Assembly: GCF_000516985.1 (NCBI RefSeq)
Contig: NW_006917092.1
Coordinates: 1,938,619 to 2,002,618 of the forward strand
Length of the DNA stretch: 64,000 nt
Source of the DNA: Pestalotiopsis fici W106-1
Taxonomy: Eukaryota > Ascomycota > Sordariomycetes > Amphisphaeriales > Sporocadaceae
Direction of reading: 5' to 3'
Shown here: positions 58,543-64,000 of the stretch, one piece after another
Numbering within the stretch: the stretch's first letter is position 1
How the letters are laid out: each line of letters starts with the position of its first letter
Notes under the pieces: model-generated
The model's input: only the letters and a program-made list of their open reading frames with translations
Databases searched by the model: none
What the model was told of the DNA's origin: nothing
Made by a program: the position numbers and the translations under genes

Positions 58543-59994
58543 CTAGTTCATTGCCGGTACACGGTCCTTGACGCGCAAGAACATCCAAAGCAGAAGTAAA
58601 TCATACGAGATTTTCAGCAGACCGGCGCCGCCAAAGAGAACCACCCACCACTTGTGATCAGCCAGAACACCAGCCAGGCCAATACCGCCCGACTGAGCCA
58701 GGGTCTTGACCACATTGACAAACCCCATGATGGCGGTACGCTCATCCGGCAAGACGGCGGCAGCGAGAAACGCTTGTCGGGGTGCCTGATCCATGCTCTG
58801 GGTACACGCCCTCAGCGTCAAAAAGGTCATGGCAATCCAGGTGCCCGCGCCCGAGGCCGGCGGAATGGCCATGACGGCCAAAAAGACGGCCGACGGAAGA
58901 TGCGTAAACGTCATGGTCTTGAGCGGCCCCAGGCGTTTGGCCAGGGGCACCGCAAAGAGGTTGGACAGTGTGGCGCAAATGTTTGTAATCATGAACAGCA
59001 CACCGAGCGTAGCTGGGCGGAGAGAGTGGACCGTGGTGAAGAAGTAGGTGATCCATGAAGACGTTGCCATACCAGAGGCAAACGAGTCCATGAAGAAGAG
59101 GAATACCAGCCGGAAAAGTATCGCCCTGGATGCCGGTGATATGGAAGGAAGCAAAGACCGAAGCCGACCCGATAACGAAGTCCGTTGTTTCTGTGGCACG
59201 CGTGCGTTTGGCCGGACTTCAGGACGGTTGGCACTATTGGACTCGTCGTCGTTGTCGGAATCATCCTCACCGGACAAGAGGCCCTGCTCAAGCTCGAGTT
59301 CAGATTCGGGCTCGGGAACCTTGACTGGTTCGACCTCGACTCTTTTGCTCAGGAGCATTGTCGAGAATAACTTGATGCCACCCGCAACGGCGTATTCGTA
59401 GAAAATAATACGGTACGCAAAGATCTTGGTCGAACCAAGGACATTCTCGAGCACATGCACTGTCAAACCAGACGAGACTGCCCCGAGGGCGGCGCCAGCC
59501 GTGCCAATCAGTATGTTCCAGGCAAATATGTCGCTATGCTTTGACTTGTCCGTCAGGTGAGCGAGAACGGATTGCTCCACGGCTCTAAAGGGCCCAATCT
59601 CATTGCCGGTCGGGCTAATGACGCCAAAAATACTGGCAATGAGGAGAACAATGTAGTTGTCGACAGCGGCAAAGACCACACCACTTGCAATCATTAGCCC
59701 CGACCCAGCCAGCAGAATTCGGCGCCTTCCGACTTGATCAGTGATGGAGGTCAAGACCAAGCTCACGAGCACGTCGCCGAGAAGGGTCAGGGTCATGAAC
59801 AGCCCGATTTGCGATTCGGTAAACGATTTTGACGAGAGAAAGTCAACCAAGACGAGAAAAGAGATGCCAAAGGCGTACATGCGCACAAATCTTTGGAGAC
59901 ATAGTAGCTTGGTATCCCGGCAGGAGTCCTTAAGCGTGATAAAGCCAACCTCGTCGGCTATGCGAAGAACCCGTCCCTTGATTCCAGAGGCCAT
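58543..59994 (-). CDS. Major facilitator superfamily transporter, 483 aa
   Basis: Single exon on the minus strand. The frame is open for 18 further codons upstream, but the first ATG is at 59994 (MASGIKGRVLRIADEVGF). About ten to twelve hydrophobic helices are visible in two halves. The MFS motif A lies between helices 2 and 3 (TDQVGRRRILLAG). The halves are separated by a charged, Ser/Glu/Asp-rich cytoplasmic loop (about residues 225-290, including EPESELELEQGLLSGEDDSD). The C-terminal half has FMDSFASGMATSSWITYFF, LAKRLGPLKTMTF and AGVLADHKWWVVLFGGAG. It is a secondary carrier of the plasma or an internal membrane. The arrangement resembles drug:H+ or MdtG-like carriers, but the substrate cannot be read from sequence. 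It lies upstream of the Lsb5-like gene and 537 bp downstream of the CorA-like gene on the same strand. Confidence 0.88.
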   Translation of the reverse strand: MASGIKGRVLRIADEVGFITLKDSCRDTKLLCLQRFVRMYAFGISFLVLVDFLSSKSFTESQIGLFMTLTLLGDVLVSLVLTSITDQVGRRRILLAGSGLMIASGVVFAAVDNYIVLLIASIFGVISPTGNEIGPFRAVEQSVLAHLTDKSKHSDIFAWNILIGTAGAALGAVSSGLTVHVLENVLGSTKIFAYRIIFYEYAVAGGIKLFSTMLLSKRVEVEPVKVPEPESELELEQGLLSGEDDSDNDDESNSANRPEVRPNARVPQKQRTSLSGRLRSLLPSISPASRAILFRLVFLFFMDSFASGMATSSWITYFFTTVHSLRPATLGVLFMITNICATLSNLFAVPLAKRLGPLKTMTFTHLPSAVFLAVMAIPPASGAGTWIAMTFLTLRACTQSMDQAPRQAFLAAAVLPDERTAIMGFVNVVKTLAQSGGIGLAGVLADHKWWVVLFGGAGLLKISYDLLLLWMFLRVKDRVPAMN

Positions 59995-60531
59995 GTTTTC
60001 GGAGGCTGAATCCGCACAGAAATATACTGTCGTCGCTAGAAATGGCAAAAAAGATCGTGGGGTTTGATGTTAATGAAAAGTTCGTGATTCCAGATATTCC
60101 CTCTACCCATGCCAAGTTTTTCTAGAAGTGCGGACAGCTCCACAGATCGAAGTGGGGGGTCAAAGGTGAGAGAGAAAAATCGGGGCGCAGATACAGTCAA
60201 GCTCATATCTCTACCAGTGAGGGCCGGCAGATACGGCACATGGCAGAAGCCCAATTTTTGGGTCCTGCTAGGCAGCAATTATGGAGGGATCAATCGCAGA
60301 CGTTTATGAATTCATACCTACACCATCTTTTACATTTTTGACACGACAGATAATGTCAGTCTTGGGTAAAAAAGTTGCGTAACACCGACCCAACACCATT
60401 ACTGTCTACCTAGGTAGGTACCTACGTATATTACTTGTTGCGACACTATAACAAAAAAGTCTATCAAGTCCCGCCTTGGGTAAGAATACACAGTCCTCTA
60501 ATTCACCAATATCAATCCTACTCCCTTGTGA
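59995..60531. promoter_or_regulatory. Upstream region of the MFS gene
   Basis: 537 bp between two minus-strand genes, so it should hold the promoter of the MFS gene and the 3' end of the CorA-like gene. A near-perfect palindromic TACCTAGGTAGGTACCTA motif lies at about 60408-60425. Confidence 0.45.
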
Positions 60532-62214
60532 TTAGACGTAGGAGTTGTCGTTTAATTTTTCTCTCCCTTTTCCAAAAAGATGCGCCAAGTTCGATCTCTT
60601 CTTTACCAACACCTCGAGGAACTGCTGCCGCCAATACAAGTATGCGAGCGAAAACAGGAGTGGAATTGAGACCACCCAAAACACCCATGCTCTCGATTTG
60701 CCAGGCAAGTAGTCATCGCTCATGGAGAGGATGCCCGCCATGGTCGACAGCGGTATAAAGAGCATGGTCAAGACGGTGATCTTGGACAGGCTCTGGGCGT
60801 TGGCGCCCGAGACCCGGGCCTCCTGGATCGTAATATATTGCATGAATGTCGTCGCCAGCGAATTCAATGACGCGTCCACGGCATGCGCAAGATCCATGAC
60901 GGACAGCCATCCGTCAACCTCCCATTGCGGCGGCGGCGGCGGCGGCGGCGCTGCTGCTGCTCCTGTCCCGAAAGCGCTTGCTGAGCCCGGGGTGATTCCA
61001 TGCTTCGCGATGATCCCCATTGAGACCATATTCTCCTCAAGCTCTCGGATGAAATATTTCAACGCTGTGCGGCTACCAGCGATGAAGTCAAAGTATTGAT
61101 CGTCCCATCTCGAGAGTACACCCTCGGAGAAATTTGCGAGATAGTTTATTCGATGAGTTTGATTTGGCTTGACATTTGTATTTTGGAGGTGGAGAAGTAG
61201 CAGGTGCCGCCGCCGCAGGTAGCTGAGCTCTATACCGATCACGAGCTTGCGGGGCCACTCGACGGCTTTTCTAGGGTCGTCCAGCTCCCGAGTCGACCAG
61301 TTCCCGGGCGAGGCAAAGTTGTTTAGTGTATCGTCAAACACTGAAACAAACTGTGGTCTCTGGTGGCTGGCTGTCCATGCCGATATATCCTCGGGCAGCT
61401 GCCGCAAAGCATTCAGTTCCGGAAATAGATAATGTCTCGGCATGGAACTCTCGTCTCTCAGCTCACGTCGAACCGGTACGAGCTGCTTAGAAGTCAAGTG
61501 CTTCACGTGACTCCCCAGGGGCGGATCTACGAGCAGCACGGCAGCCCAGGCGCCGTCTGTTCCTACCGGCGAGCTCCAGAAAGAAAGAACGTGAACACTC
61601 CGCATCTCGTCGTAAAGAGGCCCGTTTGGGTTGTAAACATGAAGATACCGAAATACATTTGTATTATAAGTGTAGGTACTGGAGGCCTCGTGTGGCGGAA
61701 CATTGACTTCGGCACGGTGCGAATCAGCGTAACGAAGACGAAATTGCGATGTCGTATAGCGTTCAAACGGGTTGCGATGATTGAACCCAGACGGCGAGGC
61801 TGGATCGTCATAATGGCCGGCAAAGAAGCTGGGCGGAATCCTGAGGTGGGAACCAAGAATCGAGATGTAGTTGCTGGAAAGATCTTCCAGGATGAAGAGA
61901 CGTCGTAGAGGTCCATCTCCCGACCCGGGCTTTGGGGATGTGGGAGTTGTTAATAGAAAATGGCGTAGCTCGTCTGAGCTTAGGAATAAAGTACGTCTAT
62001 CGCCAGACTTGTGGCTCAGATCCACTGCTGCACACCTTCCGTATTCCCGTTCAAGCGGCGACTGTCTTGAAAGAGCAGAGGCAAAATTGGGAAAGAAAGG
62101 TTGGATCTCATTCTGGATCAGGCCGAGGTAAGTCGCCTCGTTTTCATCAGCGATGTTGAAGGAATTGCAAGAGCCTGAGGTCTTGGGCAAAAGATCTCCG
62201 TCCGCGGTGACCAT
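60532..62214 (-). CDS. CorA-like (MgtE/Mrs2-fold-type) membrane protein, 560 aa
   Basis: Single exon on the minus strand, starting at ATG 62214 (MVTADGDLLPKTSG). A long soluble N-terminal region is followed by a predicted helical stalk (about residues 360-470). Two closely spaced transmembrane helices lie near the C-terminus (TVLTMLFIPLSTMAGILSM and AWVFWVVSIPLLFSLAYLY), ending in a basic tail. This topology fits fungal CorA-like proteins, a family centred on divalent-cation channels. The usual Gly-Met-Asn signature at the end of the first helix is not visible; the equivalent segment reads AGILSMSDDY. Cation transport is therefore uncertain. A (GGC/GCT)n tract at about 60925-60960 encodes poly-Pro/Ala just before the stalk's last part and may vary in length. 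Many fungal proteins with this shape are uncharacterised. Confidence 0.75.
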   Translation of the reverse strand: MVTADGDLLPKTSGSCNSFNIADENEATYLGLIQNEIQPFFPNFASALSRQSPLEREYGRCAAVDLSHKSGDRRTLFLSSDELRHFLLTTPTSPKPGSGDGPLRRLFILEDLSSNYISILGSHLRIPPSFFAGHYDDPASPSGFNHRNPFERYTTSQFRLRYADSHRAEVNVPPHEASSTYTYNTNVFRYLHVYNPNGPLYDEMRSVHVLSFWSSPVGTDGAWAAVLLVDPPLGSHVKHLTSKQLVPVRRELRDESSMPRHYLFPELNALRQLPEDISAWTASHQRPQFVSVFDDTLNNFASPGNWSTRELDDPRKAVEWPRKLVIGIELSYLRRRHLLLLHLQNTNVKPNQTHRINYLANFSEGVLSRWDDQYFDFIAGSRTALKYFIRELEENMVSMGIIAKHGITPGSASAFGTGAAAAPPPPPPPQWEVDGWLSVMDLAHAVDASLNSLATTFMQYITIQEARVSGANAQSLSKITVLTMLFIPLSTMAGILSMSDDYLPGKSRAWVFWVVSIPLLFSLAYLYWRQQFLEVLVKKRSNLAHLFGKGREKLNDNSYV

Positions 62215-63100
62215 GATGGTGCTTGCTGAAAAGGCTGTGGCGTGGAATTATGGATCTGATACCCATCTAAGCAATAGCCATTGCATGAAATCACAAGCGA
62301 AGATTTATGATAATGCTAAGGCAAAGTATTCATTGCAGTAGTCGAGGGTGCAATGTTGGGGAATTTGCTCTCTTGAACTAATAAATCATATAACTAGAGG
62401 TCATTACGGGATGCCAGAATACTTTTATTTTTGTCAACTGCGGCCCCCACAACCACTAAGCAGGTCGTTATAGCCCAAGGGTCAGAATTCATCTTTGTGT
62501 AACCAACACGATTGGACTTCTGGCATCATTTGCCGGGCGGAAAGGACTAGATCAGCAGATTTTATTTAAAGCTGGAATATTTACAGCTTAGATTGCTCCG
62601 AAGAGCAGGTGCAATGGTGGAAGCGATAGGGTGCTATATATATAAGTACATATGCACCCAGATGAACACAGCCGCTCCAAAAGCGGGGACACACCTCCGT
62701 ATCGAGGCATTGTCTCGAGCAATAAGGTGGTACTCCAGGGACATGGCTGCAACATGTTTCCGGAGCCTCATCTCCAAGGAACAATGAATATGGTCTGCGG
62801 TATTACATAATTGATTAGCCAAACGGTGGTCGCTGGAACTTTTGAGGGGTTCTAGTTCCTCTGGAATGGAGCAGGTCAGGCTGACACCAGCAGTGACTGT
62901 GTGGCTGTATAGCACCGCTACCAATTCGAAGGGCACAACTCATCATATTCTACTAATTACCTAGCTTTTCCACCTGACAGCAGTTCAACTAGCACATCGC
63001 AAGCTTTTCAGTCTTTCAAGAGCGATGCAAATTCATCAAGCGACTTATCTGCAGAGCAAGCAAAATTCCAGCTGGCATGATGTACTTATCTTCTCCACAC
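62215..63100. other. Intergenic, upstream of the CorA-like gene
   Basis: About 890 bp holding the promoter of the CorA-like gene and the 3' end of the acyltransferase gene. Short open frames on both strands have no protein character. A TATATATA stretch lies near 62635-62642. Confidence 0.5.
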
Positions 63101-64000
63101 TCAGTTATGCAGTCCAACAGTACTTGTACCGACAGCACAAGACTTTCGGGTGTCGTGAATACCGAGCCAATCAACAAATGTTCGTGATAACTTGACGCAG
63201 CCCTCGTCGGCAGTCCTCCAGAACACATCAGCCAACGTGACCAAGAGAATAAAAGTCACGACAAGCATGGTATAGATGCTCGAATCCCTTGACCACTCCA
63301 AGTCTCTCTCCAAAAAGTCCTTCAAGTGTCGTCCGGGCCATTGGAAAGCCGACCAGTGGAGAAGGTAAAAAGAGAAACTAATCTCTCCAAAGTACAGCAT
63401 GGGCGTCGTTGACAGCAGGCGCTGCGCAGACGGCAGATTCTCGAGTGCGAACAGCAAGCCCGGGGCGGCGAAATAGCCCCAGAAGAGAGCAAAGGCCTCG
63501 TTACCTCCGCGCCACTTCTCTGGGACGAAACCGTTCATGGTCTTGTATGGTTCGACTCCGCCGTCGCCGTCTTCTGGCCAGCTAAGGACGAATATCGACA
63601 CCAAAAAAAGAGTCACAGCCAGGGTGCACCGCAGTGATCTCGACACTCTCTTTGCTCTCATGAATGCAAAATCGTCGGTCAGTGGGTTGAACCGAAGCTC
63701 TGCTATAGCCATGCCCATCAAAAAGCAGTACATGTCGCCACGCATGTGATACAAAGCCCAGAAAGCCGTACTGACAATGACGACCTTCCGAGCCACGGTA
63801 GTCAGTCTTGCCGTGGCTATGCACATGAGAAAGACCATCATGGATCCGCGATACTCGGCGGGAAGCGTCCAGGTTTGGTCAAAGGACCGCGGGAAATATC
63901 TGTCCCAATCGTACGGATTCAGCAGAGGTATGGTCAAATTAAGATATCTCCGCATGTGCTCCAAGACGGTGGTGTCTTCTTCGACCCAGCTGTCTGGATA
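63101..64000 (-). CDS. Acyltransferase-3 family membrane protein (C-terminal part)
   Basis: The minus-strand frame is open from the window edge to TGA at 63101-63103, giving 299 residues of a protein whose N-terminus lies outside the window. At least five hydrophobic segments are visible, including MMVFLMCIATARL, VVIVSTAFWALYHMRGDMY, TLAVTLFLVSIFVLSW, FALFWGYFAAPGLLFALE and IYTMLVVTFILLVTLADVFW. The segment MLYFGEISFSFYLLHWSAF matches the conserved late motif of the acyltransferase-3 family (PF01757), whose members acylate carbohydrates or other small molecules at membranes. The conserved N-terminal His of the family would lie outside the window. Substrate is unknown. The C-terminus after the last helix is short and polar. 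Confidence 0.8.
   Translation of the reverse strand, partial: YPDSWVEEDTTVLEHMRRYLNLTIPLLNPYDWDRYFPRSFDQTWTLPAEYRGSMMVFLMCIATARLTTVARKVVIVSTAFWALYHMRGDMYCFLMGMAIAELRFNPLTDDFAFMRAKRVSRSLRCTLAVTLFLVSIFVLSWPEDGDGGVEPYKTMNGFVPEKWRGGNEAFALFWGYFAAPGLLFALENLPSAQRLLSTTPMLYFGEISFSFYLLHWSAFQWPGRHLKDFLERDLEWSRDSSIYTMLVVTFILLVTLADVFWRTADEGCVKLSRTFVDWLGIHDTRKSCAVGTSTVGLHN

Noticed and set aside
53893..63964. Possible metabolic gene cluster (methyltransferase, MFS, CorA-like, acyltransferase)
   Set aside because: No backbone enzyme (PKS, NRPS, terpene synthase) is visible. The methyltransferase is 9 kb away, and the adaptor gene between is housekeeping-type.

Overview
The window looks like nuclear DNA of a filamentous ascomycete, most likely a sordariomycete of the order Hypocreales. 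The reasons are short introns (54-184 nt) with GT...CTRAY...AG signals, fungal gene families (Zn2Cys6 regulator, F-box protein, Lsb5-type VHS/GAT adaptor, Shb17-type phosphatase, single-exon MFS carrier), intergenic DNA rich in microsatellites and TACCTACC motifs, and a 64-bp fragment of the 18S rRNA 3' end that carries the variant I remember as hypocrealean. Base composition is close to 50% GC, with an AT-rich pocket near 52.3-53.7 kb. All family assignments come from reading the translated sequence; no database search was possible.  Layout. (1) 0-9 kb is compact: a possible decayed gene (683-1214, minus), an uncharacterised Ser/Pro-rich protein (2103-3883, plus), an NTF2-like protein (5092-5652, plus), a small single-pass membrane protein (6042-6500, minus), a Ser-rich small protein (6599-7063, minus), and a five-exon Shb17-like histidine phosphatase (7808-8925, plus). 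(2) 9-48 kb is strikingly gene-poor. Only an F-box gene (14608-16349, plus, with a GC-AG intron) and a Zn2Cys6 transcription factor (24899-26305, minus, with an in-frame intron inside the zinc cluster) are convincing. The other roughly 36 kb holds homopolymer runs, CAG/CTG and other microsatellites and TACCTACC motifs. About 22 kb lies upstream of the transcription factor alone. (3) 48.3-49.5 kb carries a four-exon SAM methyltransferase (plus). (4) 49.5-53.9 kb is another gap, containing the AT-rich pocket and the rDNA fragment. (5) 53.9-64 kb has four minus-strand genes: an Lsb5-like adaptor, an MFS carrier, a CorA-fold-like membrane protein without a visible GMN motif, and an acyltransferase-3 protein cut by the window edge.  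How the genes work together. I see no biosynthetic cluster or operon-like unit. The genes look like an ordinary mixture of metabolic, trafficking, transport and regulatory functions. The most unusual points are the size and texture of the gene desert around the Zn2Cys6 gene, the spliceable in-frame intron in its DNA-binding domain, and the rRNA-end fragment whose terminal hairpin is broken. I found no tRNA, intact rRNA, CRISPR array or intact transposon.
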